Shown: positions 9,119 through 18,690, counted from the first letter of the stretch. The stretch is 37,419 bases of DNA from Nitrosopumilales archaeon (GCA_007280465.1 QYPM01000009.1:1-37419), one strand, 5' to 3'. Notes: a model not told the origin generated them from the sequence alone. Numbers and translations are program-made.

Positions 9119-10729
9119 TTGTCAAAGTCAACAGATTTAATCAAAAATTTAGTGATAACAAAAATGAAATGGAAAACCCTTCAACATAATGGCATTGCGT
9201 TTCTTCCTCCCTACGAGTCAAAAGGAATTACGATCAAGATCAAGGGAGAGAAAGTTCCTCTAAGCATTGATGCTGAAGAAATGGTGTACCAATGGGCAAA
9301 AAAGAAAGATACCCCTTATGTTAAAGATCAAGTTTTTCAAAAAAACTTTCTAGCAGCTTTTGTAAAAGTACTTCCAGCAAAATTCAAAAATAATTCACTT
9401 GCAGATATTGACTTTTCTGAAGCATTCAAGGTAGTCGACATGGAAAAAGATTCCAAGTTGACCATGACAAAAGAAGAGAAGAAAAAGATTGCAGCTACTA
9501 GAAAAGAGATCAAGGAAAAAATGAAGTCAAAATATGGCAAGGCAGTAATTGATGGAAAAGAAGTTGACGTTGCAAACTGGATGGCAGAGCCTCCAGGGCT
9601 CTTCATAGGAAGAGGAGATCATCCACTAAGAGGCAAATGGAAACCAAAGGTTACAGAAAAAGATGTTACACTAAATCTTGGAAAAGAAGCCAAAGTACCT
9701 CATGGTAATTGGGGCAAGATAATTCACGAGTCTGATTTTATGTGGCTTGCAAGCTGGGTTGATGTACTTACTGACAAAAGAAAATACGTCTGGCTTTCTG
9801 ATACATCTGACCTCAAACAAGAGCGTGACAAGATGAAATATGACAAGGCAACAAAACTTGCAGCCGAGATTGACAAAGTTTTAGGGCTAGTGATTAAAAA
9901 AATGTCAGATAAAGACGAGAAGGTAAGAAGAGTCGCAACTGTTTGTTATCTAATTTACAAGACTGCAATGAGAGTAGGTGATGAAAAGGATCCAGATGAG
10001 GCAGATACAGTAGGTGCTACAACATTGAGAATGGAACATGTTAGTCTAAGACCAGGTGTAATAGAGTTTGACTTTTTAGGAAAAGACAGTGTAAGATGGC
10101 AAAAACCACTTGCAGTAACAGAACAGGATAAAATGTTTTATGAGAATCTAAAAAAGCTTACAGAGAAAAAGAAAAAGGACGATCTCATATTTGATGGAAT
10201 TACTTCAAGACATGTAAATGAATTTCTCAGTGGAATAGTAAAGGGACTTACTGCCAAAGTCTTTAGAACATATCTTGCAACCCAAGTAGTAACAAATTAT
10301 CTTAAAAAAGTAGACAATCTAAAATCAAAATCTGAAAATATCAAGATATACCATGCAAAACTTGCCAATTTGGATGCAGCAATAACATGCAACCACAAGA
10401 GAACCATACCAAAGAACTTTGATGAAGCTTTACAGAAGAGACGTGATGCAATAAAGAAACTACATGAAACCAAACCTAAGACGGAAAAACAGGCAGAGAA
10501 ACTAAAACAGCGTGAAGAAAAATTAAAACTTACACTAGAATTAACTGAAAAGACAAGAGATTATAATTTAGGAACATCGCTTAGAAATTACATCGACCCC
10601 CGAGTTGTAAAAGCTTGGTCAGATGCAGTAGGACTAGAATGGGAGAAACTTTACACATCTGCACTTCAGAAGAAATTCCAATGGGTATCCAAAGTTGATA
10701 CCAATTGGAAAAATATCATACAATCCTAA
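9119..10729 (+). CDS. topIB: DNA topoisomerase IB (eukaryote-like)
   Basis: 536 aa, TTG start; 'PPGLFIGRGDHPLRGKWKPKVTEKDVTLNLG', 'TAMRVGDEKDPDEADTVGATTLRMEHV', catalytic 'GTSLRNYIDPRVVKAW'. Confidence 0.96.
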   Translation: MSKSTDLIKNLVITKMKWKTLQHNGIAFLPPYESKGITIKIKGEKVPLSIDAEEMVYQWAKKKDTPYVKDQVFQKNFLAAFVKVLPAKFKNNSLADIDFSEAFKVVDMEKDSKLTMTKEEKKKIAATRKEIKEKMKSKYGKAVIDGKEVDVANWMAEPPGLFIGRGDHPLRGKWKPKVTEKDVTLNLGKEAKVPHGNWGKIIHESDFMWLASWVDVLTDKRKYVWLSDTSDLKQERDKMKYDKATKLAAEIDKVLGLVIKKMSDKDEKVRRVATVCYLIYKTAMRVGDEKDPDEADTVGATTLRMEHVSLRPGVIEFDFLGKDSVRWQKPLAVTEQDKMFYENLKKLTEKKKKDDLIFDGITSRHVNEFLSGIVKGLTAKVFRTYLATQVVTNYLKKVDNLKSKSENIKIYHAKLANLDAAITCNHKRTIPKNFDEALQKRRDAIKKLHETKPKTEKQAEKLKQREEKLKLTLELTEKTRDYNLGTSLRNYIDPRVVKAWSDAVGLEWEKLYTSALQKKFQWVSKVDTNWKNIIQS

Positions 10730-10772
10730 GCAAGCTACATTTAATTGCATCAAGAATTCAGGCGTTAATTAT

Positions 10773-10864
10773 GCCGGGGTAGCTCAGCCTGGCCTAGAGT
10801 GCCAGTCCACACAAGGGTATTACTCATAATCTGGAGGTCGTGGGTTCGAAACCCACCCCCGGTA
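10773..10864 (+). tRNA. tRNA-Met (CAT), elongator type, with a putative 16-nt intron at 10806-10821
   Basis: GCCGGGG acceptor, T-arm GTGGGTTCGAAACCCAC, CCCCGGT-A 3' side; excising TCCACACAAGGGTATT gives stem CCAGA/TCTGG around loop CTCATAA with CAT anticodon at 10825-10827. CCA not encoded. Confidence 0.88.
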
Positions 10865-10906
10865 TACACCGTTTTATTTAATACATGACAGGCAAATAAT
10901 GCAATC

Positions 10907-12073
10907 ATGGTTTTAGATAGCAACTCCAAAAAAGCAATCGCCCTTCACAAATTACTCAAAGGTAAAATTATTGTTACAGGAAAGATTCGAAAACTAAAAC
11001 GTAGTCAGATAAAGCTGATCTATACACCTGGTGTTGCTGCCGTTTGTGAGGAAATTTATCATCATCCAGAAAAGAAATGGGATTACACTTCTAAAGGAAA
11101 CAATGTTGCCATAGTTACAGACGGTACAAGAATTTTGGGTCTAGGAAATATTGGTCCATATGCAGCTCTTCCAGTGATGGAGGGAAAAGCTGTTTTGTAT
11201 CGAGAGTTTGGTGGCATAAGCGCTTTTCCAATATGTCTGAATGAAACTAACAAGGAGAAAATAATTGCAGCTATTAAGGCAATTGAACCGGCATTTGGTG
11301 CAATAAATCTTGAAGATATTGAATCACCAAAAGTTTTAGAAATTTCTGAAGAGTTGGAAAAATCTCTTTCAATACCAGTATTTCATGATGATAGACATGG
11401 TACTTCAGTTGTTGCACTTGCCGCACTTTTGAATTCACTAAAACTTGTCAATAAACAATTACAATCAGTAAAGACAGTTGTTGCAGGCGCAGGCTCGGCA
11501 GGCTATGGAATAACAAAGTTACTCATTGCAGCTGGCTGTAAAAATATTATTGTCACAGATTCGGATGGTGCAATTTACAAAGGAAGAACAAAAAACATGA
11601 GCAAGTACAAACATGAACTAGCAGGTATTACAAACTCAAAAAGAGAAAAAGGAGAACTTTTTGACGTAATGAAAAATGCCGATGTATTCATTGGTGTTTC
11701 AGGAAGAAAGAATTTGTTAAATGGAGAGATTATAAAACAAATGAACAAGGATTCAATAATTTTTGCACTTACAAATCCCACTCCTGAGGTAAAACCAGAG
11801 ATTGCAAAGAAATCAGGTGCCAAAATTGTTGCAACTGGAAGCTATCTCTATCCCAACAAGGTCAATAATGCTCTAGTATTTCCCCATATAATGAGAGTAA
11901 TATTAGATAAAAAAATAAAAAAGATAACTACTGATTTGTTGATTGCAACAGCTCAGGCAATTGCAAATACTATTCCTGAAAGGAAATTAAATTGTAACAA
12001 CATAATTCCAGATATGTACAACAAAAATATGTCAAAGAACATATCTAGAGCATTATCCAAACTCTACGTTTAA
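10907..12073 (+). CDS. NAD(P)-dependent malic enzyme
   Basis: 388 aa; 'IYTPGVAAVCEEI', 'SKGNNVAIVTDGTRILGLGNIGPYAALPVMEGKAVLY', 'VFHDDRHGTSVVALAALLNSLKL', 'FALTNPTPEV'. Confidence 0.96.
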   Translation: MVLDSNSKKAIALHKLLKGKIIVTGKIRKLKRSQIKLIYTPGVAAVCEEIYHHPEKKWDYTSKGNNVAIVTDGTRILGLGNIGPYAALPVMEGKAVLYREFGGISAFPICLNETNKEKIIAAIKAIEPAFGAINLEDIESPKVLEISEELEKSLSIPVFHDDRHGTSVVALAALLNSLKLVNKQLQSVKTVVAGAGSAGYGITKLLIAAGCKNIIVTDSDGAIYKGRTKNMSKYKHELAGITNSKREKGELFDVMKNADVFIGVSGRKNLLNGEIIKQMNKDSIIFALTNPTPEVKPEIAKKSGAKIVATGSYLYPNKVNNALVFPHIMRVILDKKIKKITTDLLIATAQAIANTIPERKLNCNNIIPDMYNKNMSKNISRALSKLYV

Positions 12074-12203
12074 CAAATTCAAGAGAAATATCATCTTTGA
12101 GTGCATTTTTGGTCGCGATCATTTTTTGTTTTTACCACTATGGACTCAAGAGATGCTATCAAAGTCCGTACTGCTTATGTTAGTTTAATATAATTGACTA
12201 TGC

Positions 12204-13091
12204 ATGAGCAGAAAAGCAGTATTACAAGAGAGACGAACAAGCTCCTCGTTTGGTACAAATGATGAGAAGATGCATCCTATTCATTTCATAAACGAACGTA
12301 AAGAATTACTTGCAGATTTGATGAACATGGGTTTAGAAGAACCAGAGGCAATCATGTATCTTGGATTATTACACATAGGGCCAGTCACAGTTGGCAATTT
12401 AGCAATAAAATTAGGACTTGACAGAGGCAAGATGTATAGATCTTTGACAAAATTAAGAAATTATGGTCTTGTTGCTACATCGTTTTCAAATCCAGTAATT
12501 GTTACTCCAACCGAACCAAGTAAGGCACTAGATACAATAATTGAGAAAAAACGTGACGAACTTCATTCGATGAAAAAGTTGTCAGAAAAGGTAATCACAA
12601 ATCTGAAGAGTCATAAAAAAGAGATCAAGGTATCTGATACTAGCACATTTTCAGTACTTCAAAGCAGGCCAATCATATACAATAGAATTGGCAGGATATT
12701 AGACGACAGTAAAAGTAATCTCATCTATATCGTTACAACAACTAACGATATTGCCAAAATGTACTATACCTCAATGCCTGAGAAGATATTAAGTGCCAAG
12801 AAAAATGACGTCACTATCAGGGTAATAACAGAGGATAAACCGACAAAAGTCATTTCAGAGATGATAAAGAGGCTAAATGCAAGCGAGGTACGAGTCGGAG
12901 TGTTACCCTCAAAGGGAAGAATGATTGTAGAGATGGACAAACAAATTGTAATGTCTGAATCCTCTGAGGATTTAGCAGATTCTGGTAACAGCGATGTTGC
13001 TATTCATACAAACTCACCAGAAATTGTACAAAATATGTTCAGTTTATGCGAATACCTCTGGAACAACTCTAAAGAATTTGTTGAGATATGA
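12204..13091 (+). CDS. TrmB family transcriptional regulator
   Basis: 295 aa; N-terminal wHTH 'LMNMGLEEPEAIMYLGLLHIGPVTVGNLAIKLGLDRGKMYRSLTKLRNYGLVATSFSNPVIVTPTEPSKALDTIIEKK'. Confidence 0.87.
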   Translation: MSRKAVLQERRTSSSFGTNDEKMHPIHFINERKELLADLMNMGLEEPEAIMYLGLLHIGPVTVGNLAIKLGLDRGKMYRSLTKLRNYGLVATSFSNPVIVTPTEPSKALDTIIEKKRDELHSMKKLSEKVITNLKSHKKEIKVSDTSTFSVLQSRPIIYNRIGRILDDSKSNLIYIVTTTNDIAKMYYTSMPEKILSAKKNDVTIRVITEDKPTKVISEMIKRLNASEVRVGVLPSKGRMIVEMDKQIVMSESSEDLADSGNSDVAIHTNSPEIVQNMFSLCEYLWNNSKEFVEI

Positions 13092-13139
13092 ATATGATAC
13101 AATTGATTTATCCAATTATAATTCCGTCAGGACGATTCG

Positions 13140-13967
13140 GTGGAAAATAAAATGGGAGAAATTAAAGAGATTTACACTCCTGAAATTTATGATGACATAG
13201 TAAGAGCAGACATTAATGACATAGAGATAAAAAAAGAAGCAATTCATCTCGATATCAAAGACAAGATCCAAGAGCTTCTAAAGGCAGAGAGACTTGCAGT
13301 TCTTGGCGAATTTTCTGCTCGAATAAATCATGATCTTCGAAATCCACTTTCCATCATTAAAAATTCAACATCACTGATTAAAGAAAAAGATCTTACTTTG
13401 GAACAGAAAGTGAAACAATGTGATACCATTGAGAGGGCAATTTTTAGAATTACTCATCAGATAGAAGATGTTTTAGATTTTGTAGAATTACAGAATATGG
13501 AAATAAAACCGTGTCTTGTCTCTCAGATTATAGCAAATGCATGGTCTGAAATCAGACTACCAAAAAATAAAACTGAATTACAAATGACATATGAAAATGA
13601 TGTTACGATAGATTGTGATCAAGAACAGATCAAGATAGCTTTTAAAAATATTTTATTAAATGCAGTTCAGTCTATGGATTATCAAGGTAAGATTAACATA
13701 ACAATATCTGAAGTTGCAAATCGTGTTCAAGTAGAGATAGAGGATAATGGTCCTGGAATATCAGAGGAAATATTACCTAAAATATTTGATCCACTTTTTA
13801 CTACCAAGCAAATAGGTACAGGACTAGGTCTTTCCAGTTGTAATAATATCATAAAAAGTCACAGAGGAAAAATAAGTGTCAATACCAAAATGGATGCAGG
13901 AACTAGATTCACCATTGATCTTCCAATTAACCCATATCAAGTTTTTAACAAATATACTCAAAAGTGA
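13140..13967 (+). CDS. Soluble sensor histidine kinase (HisKA + HATPase_c)
   Basis: 275 aa, GTG start; H-box 'LAVLGEFSARINHDLRNPLSII', 'IEDNGPGISEEILPKIFDPLFTTKQIGTGLGLSSCNNIIKSHRGKI'; no TM or obvious sensor domain. Confidence 0.93.
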   Translation: MENKMGEIKEIYTPEIYDDIVRADINDIEIKKEAIHLDIKDKIQELLKAERLAVLGEFSARINHDLRNPLSIIKNSTSLIKEKDLTLEQKVKQCDTIERAIFRITHQIEDVLDFVELQNMEIKPCLVSQIIANAWSEIRLPKNKTELQMTYENDVTIDCDQEQIKIAFKNILLNAVQSMDYQGKINITISEVANRVQVEIEDNGPGISEEILPKIFDPLFTTKQIGTGLGLSSCNNIIKSHRGKISVNTKMDAGTRFTIDLPINPYQVFNKYTQK

Positions 13968-14061
13968 ATTTAAAGATAATTTGGTAAATAACTAATCAAG
14001 ACTAGCTCATTCATGATAACACCCGAATACTTTTATTTTCATACAAAATAGAGACTATGAA

Positions 14062-14437
14062 ATGTCGAAAAAGTCCCTAGTCTTTACGGTACTAATTTCT
14101 CTTGCTTTATCTATGACAGTAACCCAAGAGGCCAAGTGCTTTGACAAATTGGCCAGGAGAATCAACTCGTACCACTACTGCAAGTTTGGGTCCAAGCAAA
14201 GTTTGTGGCGGACACATATGCCAACCAGGAGAAAATTCCAAATGGGCCCATGCAATTATGGCATCTCAGCGTCAAGGTCCTACAAAGGCTACAGGTGGAT
14301 ATAGTGGAATGGTAATCATGCATCAGCTAGTAGTCAATTCACAAGCAAACCCAAATCATGTAAATTCTGCAATGACTCCAAGTCATGAAATGGGTAAAAT
14401 GTCTAGTCCAAAAGTTAATGCAACTAGCTTAAAATAG
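14062..14437 (+). pseudogene. Frameshifted gene for a small secreted protein (signal peptide in one frame, conserved-looking body in the +1 frame)
   Basis: 14062 frame encodes MSKKSLVFTVLISLALSMTVTQEA (signal peptide); from ~14134 the +1 frame continues with ..SALTNWPGESTRTTTASLGPSKVCGGHICQPGENSKWAHAI... to a stop at 14437. Removing one A at 14134/14135 joins them into a single ORF. Confidence 0.7.
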
Positions 14438-14532
14438 CAAATCATAAAGAGCATTTCAAAAATAATTCCTCGGCAACTATTATTTTTCACATATTATGAA
14501 CACATTTAGCAATGTAATAGAATAGAAAAACA

Positions 14533-15999
14533 TTGCAAGTTACAAAACATCAAAAGATATTTTTCATAGTTTTTTTAGTAATAATTTTTAATTCCTATTT
14601 TGGACTTGCATCATTTCCAGAATATTTTTGGGATGAAGGAGTATATGTTGATAGAGCCATAAACTTTGCCAAGACATTTCAAATGTACCACGATCCAAAC
14701 TATATTGACCATCCACCATTAGGATGGATCATTCCATCACTATTTTTTATAGTAATAGGATTTCCAGATTCAATAGTCCATTTGCAAACTCATGATATGA
14801 ATTTGCAGTTGCTTTTGTTGTTTTTAATTCCAAGACTAATTGCGGTATCATATGTCATACCAATTGCAATTCTTGTCTACAAAGTATCAGATAGATTATA
14901 CAACAACAAGAAATTTGCGTTAATCTCACTTGCTACTTTTGGGTTAATTCCTGCGTTTTGGCCATTTCGAAATCTCTTACTAGATCCTTTGATGATACTC
15001 TTTGTTCTAGTCTCACTATTTTTAATCATGCCAAGAAATGATAATCAGTCATCAAGATCCAAATTGATTATTTCGGGACTATTCTTTGGATGTGCATTAC
15101 TTGTCAAGTTCTCTGCAATTTTCTTTCTTCCTGCAATTATTATCCATGTTTTAAGAAATAGAATACGATACAGAATAATATGGTCAATTTCTCTCATTGC
15201 GGCTCTTCTCTCATGGATTGTTACAATGTCAAGTCAATACGGTCTATCTCACGTACTATCCACCCAGTTATGGCAGATAAGCAGGGCATCCTCATTACCA
15301 TACGGTATTGTATTACAAATTCTTACTTTCACATTACCAATAGGACTAGTCTTTGGAATTGCGGGGGTTGTACTGCTGGCAAAGAAAAAGCAGTTTTTTG
15401 CACCGCTCTTGTCAGTGCCATATCTGGGATTTTTGTTCAGGGGGGGTTTTGTGGGATTTGTTCATACAATACCAATTTTACCAATACTGAGTATTTTTTC
15501 AGGAAAACCACTTTATGATTTTGTAGGTAGAGTTTTTCATATAAAATCAACACAAAACTCTGACAGAATATTTGATCTACTTTTGACAGTTCTGGTGTTA
15601 TCATCAATTGTAGTTACAATATGGATAACATCTTTTGATGCAGGACAGGCCCAGAGAGAAGCAATAGAATATCTTACAAGTACACTACCAAAGAATTCCA
15701 CACTTGTTACAAATCCAGGTTATGGCTGGGTTGTAAAACAATTCAGGCCAGATCTTCAAGTTACAGATTTTTTTAGTTTTAATTTTATCAAAAAAATTCC
15801 TGATGATGTATATTTTGCAGAGAGTGCATCTCCTGATAAACGCGATTCATCACTGATACAAACTCAGAGTATCTATGAAAAATCTTGTCTAGTAAAGATA
15901 TTCAAAAAAGATCCACCACTTTTCCATCCGTATTCATTTCCATCAGATATGCCATGGAATGTAGTGATACATCATTTTACCACAAAAGGATGTCAGTGA
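14533..15999 (+). CDS. Integral membrane glycosyltransferase, ArnT/PMT (GT39/GT83)-like
   Basis: 488 aa, TTG start; multi-TM with N-terminal 'FPEYFWDEGVYVDRAINFAKTFQMYHDPNYIDHPPLGWIIPSLFF', typical of PMT-type enzymes. Confidence 0.85.
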   Translation: MQVTKHQKIFFIVFLVIIFNSYFGLASFPEYFWDEGVYVDRAINFAKTFQMYHDPNYIDHPPLGWIIPSLFFIVIGFPDSIVHLQTHDMNLQLLLLFLIPRLIAVSYVIPIAILVYKVSDRLYNNKKFALISLATFGLIPAFWPFRNLLLDPLMILFVLVSLFLIMPRNDNQSSRSKLIISGLFFGCALLVKFSAIFFLPAIIIHVLRNRIRYRIIWSISLIAALLSWIVTMSSQYGLSHVLSTQLWQISRASSLPYGIVLQILTFTLPIGLVFGIAGVVLLAKKKQFFAPLLSVPYLGFLFRGGFVGFVHTIPILPILSIFSGKPLYDFVGRVFHIKSTQNSDRIFDLLLTVLVLSSIVVTIWITSFDAGQAQREAIEYLTSTLPKNSTLVTNPGYGWVVKQFRPDLQVTDFFSFNFIKKIPDDVYFAESASPDKRDSSLIQTQSIYEKSCLVKIFKKDPPLFHPYSFPSDMPWNVVIHHFTTKGCQ

Positions 16000-16092
16000 T
16001 TCACGTCCAAAATCAATTAGTGACATACAACCCAAAGTAGACATGTAGATCTAAAGTTAATGTTAAATTGGCATGTTTGACCCAATCTCATA

Positions 16093-17280
16093 ATGACAGA
16101 ATTTGAAGAGTTTGCATATGCCCTTTTGGACCAGCTCTCAGTTGAGCTAAACGAGGAAAAAGAGATAGCGGATTCAAAGGCAAAGGCAGAACAGGAATTT
16201 ACTTCAAATATAAAATTTGAGAGTATAGAAACAATTAGCGACAGGCTATTTGCAGATACGTCGAAAAAGATAACAGAGTTTACTGGAATTCCAGTAACCC
16301 AGATCAAAGTAGAATTTCCAGAGCTTGTAGAGTTTAAGCGTCTCAAAGGTCGCAAAGTTTACCCTACAAAGGAATCTACAGAATTTGTTGACGAACTTTT
16401 TATTGCAATTGCACATGAAGATGTTCAAAAAATAGCATCGCTTGCAGAAAATCAGACTTTTAGATTTCTAGTTTATTCCACATATGCAAAGGGGTACATC
16501 TCCCAGATATCTACAACATATGGAGATTTTTATGAATCTACAATTTACCTAAACAAGTTCATTTTATCGAGTTATCCTCAAATCATATTATACAAACAAG
16601 GCAAGTCCCATGAATCAAGATTTGATCAAGTAAATTCTGGATACATGGGAGCGTTAAAGATGACCATTTTAGAGGAACAAGTTCACTCTATACAAAACAA
16701 TCTTTACAATATCAACAAGACAGCGGTATCTGAAGTAAATGCAATAAATGAAGAACTCGCTAAAATTATTCTTGCCCTTGATGATCCTACAATAAAAAAT
16801 CTTTTCAATTACTTGCAATTGCCTGAAGTTCCAGATGAATATCCAATTGCAAAGAGGGCAAATCTATTTTTCGTATTAAATCCAGATAATTTCATAGTTC
16901 AAGTCTTGGGCCCAGATGTTATGACGTTTAACAAGGTAACAATTGATCCCAAGATTTCAGAAATGATTCCACAGCTTCTTGACATTTACCAAAGATGGTT
17001 AAAGCCAATACAGGCACACCATGCTGCATTTACAACAATGGAGGGAATGGCAGAATTTGCAGTTAAAAATATTCTAAGAGATGATCAAGACTTTAAGAAC
17101 TATCTAGTCACATTTGCAAACAGTGACATCTCATCTTATCAGATTAGAAAGAGTATTGGAACAGACTTTACAGAACATGTCTTTTCCAAATTAGGCAAAG
17201 ACACGTACAAGACTCTAATTGAGAATCCTCCCACAACTGGCGAACTCAAAAACCCAGAAAGTTATCTAAATAGAAAATGA
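16093..17280 (+). CDS. Conserved hypothetical protein, possible degenerate zincin-like fold
   Basis: 395 aa ORF; 'MTILEEQVHSIQ' (HEXXH-like with first His replaced by Glu) and 'FTTMEGMAEFAV' (EGxAE-like downstream motif). Confidence 0.8.
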   Translation: MTEFEEFAYALLDQLSVELNEEKEIADSKAKAEQEFTSNIKFESIETISDRLFADTSKKITEFTGIPVTQIKVEFPELVEFKRLKGRKVYPTKESTEFVDELFIAIAHEDVQKIASLAENQTFRFLVYSTYAKGYISQISTTYGDFYESTIYLNKFILSSYPQIILYKQGKSHESRFDQVNSGYMGALKMTILEEQVHSIQNNLYNINKTAVSEVNAINEELAKIILALDDPTIKNLFNYLQLPEVPDEYPIAKRANLFFVLNPDNFIVQVLGPDVMTFNKVTIDPKISEMIPQLLDIYQRWLKPIQAHHAAFTTMEGMAEFAVKNILRDDQDFKNYLVTFANSDISSYQIRKSIGTDFTEHVFSKLGKDTYKTLIENPPTTGELKNPESYLNRK

Positions 17281-18098
17281 GCAATTTCGATCCATTTGCA
17301 GCAGAGTGGATCTCTTATGCAAAAAGTCCACAATATACATTGGTTGAAAAATGTCTGAAATTATCCCAGATACTAGAATTTCCCAATCTAGACATATCAG
17401 AGTATGTCCAAAAATTAAGATCATTGGAGCAAGGATTACGCGATCATGTTTCAGATGTGAAAAATCCAATCTATCTCATTTCCATGTTAAATGAATACAT
17501 GTTTGACATGTTGGGATTTGAAGGAGACGATGATGATTATTACAACCCAAGAAATAATTTTCTAAATATTGTAATAGACAAGCGTAGTGGAATACCAATC
17601 ACATTATGTATAATTTACATCGAGATTGCAAAAGTAATAGGTCTTGAGCTTAAACCCGTGGGATTTCCAGGTCATTTCTTGGTAAAATATTCCGAAGAGT
17701 TGATTCTTGATCCGTATAACAGTGGCAGCCTATTAGATATCGAGGATCTTCAGGATATATTGGACGCAACTTATGGTGATGGAGTAGAATTTGAACCAGA
17801 ATATCTAAACGATGTAGAACCAGAAAAGATATTGATTAGAATTTTAAGAAATCTAAAGGGTTCTTACACAGAGTCATTTAACTATGAAAAATCAATGCAT
17901 TGTATAAACATGGCATTAGGTCTTGAACCTGATTCACCTGAAGATATTAGAGATAAAGGAATTATTCAGCTAAGATTGCTACAAAAGGATCTTGCATTAA
18001 CATCACTTAACAGATATCTTGAGTTGGCCCCCGAAGCAGATGATGTTGACGATATTTTAGAAATGATAAAAGGTATAAAAGAGAAGTCTAGTCAATAA
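17277..18098 (+). CDS. SirB1-like transglutaminase-fold protein with C-terminal TPR region
   Basis: 273 aa; 'NNFLNIVIDKRSGIPITLCIIYIEIAKVIGLELKPVGFPGHFLVKYSEELILDPYNSG'; start overlaps upstream stop (ATGA). Confidence 0.88.
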   Translation: MSNFDPFAAEWISYAKSPQYTLVEKCLKLSQILEFPNLDISEYVQKLRSLEQGLRDHVSDVKNPIYLISMLNEYMFDMLGFEGDDDDYYNPRNNFLNIVIDKRSGIPITLCIIYIEIAKVIGLELKPVGFPGHFLVKYSEELILDPYNSGSLLDIEDLQDILDATYGDGVEFEPEYLNDVEPEKILIRILRNLKGSYTESFNYEKSMHCINMALGLEPDSPEDIRDKGIIQLRLLQKDLALTSLNRYLELAPEADDVDDILEMIKGIKEKSSQ

Positions 18099-18258
18099 TT
18101 GATTGCACGTCTTTTCCTTTCTTGATTAATTTATGTTCATATCGTACTATCTTGTTTCGCATAGTTCCTTTCAAGACATCTACTTCGTTTCTCAAGCTAG
18201 CAACTTCGTCTTCCAGTCTAGCTACTCTTTCATAAATGGATTCATCTTCGCCTGCCAT
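18088..18258 (-). CDS. Small coiled-coil protein
   Basis: Internal Met start gives MAGEDESIYERVARLEDEVASLRNEVDVLKGTMRNKIVRYEHKLIKKGKDVQSIID (56 aa) with clear heptads; the longer 110 aa ORF start looks spurious. Confidence 0.65.
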   Translation of the reverse strand: MAGEDESIYERVARLEDEVASLRNEVDVLKGTMRNKIVRYEHKLIKKGKDVQSIID

Positions 18259-18329
18259 ATATTCAATCTGCACTAGATGTGATCTTAAAAATTTATGGTT
18301 TATTTTGTTGAGGGTTTTGTCAGTATTTT

Positions 18330-18491
18330 CTACAGCGTAAATTCGGCGTTGCATGATTGGCATTTTCCTTTTTCGCTTCCAATCACACCTATAATCAAAA
18401 TCTTTCCTATTGTACCGCATTTAGGACATAGACCAGTTGTAACATTTTTTGGACCGCTTGCTCTTGGCTTGACTGTCTTTCTTCTTACCAT
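18330..18491 (-). CDS. Small zinc-ribbon protein
   Basis: From Met at 18491: MVRRKTVKPRASGPKNVTTGLCPKCGTIGKILIIGVIGSEKGKCQSCNAEFTL (53 aa), CxxC...CxxC; the upstream part of the 99 aa ORF overlaps the tRNA gene. Confidence 0.65.
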   Translation of the reverse strand: MVRRKTVKPRASGPKNVTTGLCPKCGTIGKILIIGVIGSEKGKCQSCNAEFTL

Positions 18492-18543
18492 TGATTCAAC
18501 TCTGAAGATTCTATTATTAAGTTTAAGCGTAGATCGCAAAAAG

Positions 18544-18627
18544 CGCGGGGAGTGGGATTCGAACCCACGGGTCCTTGCGGACATGGGATTAGCAATCCCA
18601 CGCCCTACCAGGCTAGGCGACCCCCGC
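18544..18627 (-). tRNA. tRNA-Ser (GCT)
   Basis: Reverse complement GCGGGGGTCGCCTAGCCTGGTAGGGCGTGGGATTGCTAATCCCATGTCCGCAAGGACCCGTGGGTTCGAATCCCACTCCCCGCG; anticodon GCT, long variable arm, T-arm GTGGGTTCGAATCCCAC. Confidence 0.96.
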
Positions 18628-18690
18628 ATAGATGTTGCTGAAATTTAAACTGTTATTATAACTTTGGAACTGGAGTGAGAATGAGTTTAT

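Noticed and set aside
15180-15518. 112-aa plus-strand ORF inside the glycosyltransferase gene
   Set aside because: Out-of-frame overlap with a well-supported 488-aa membrane protein.
18295-18648. 117-aa plus-strand ORF
   Set aside because: Overlaps tRNA-Ser and the zinc-ribbon gene on the opposite strand; the peptide includes translated tRNA sequence.
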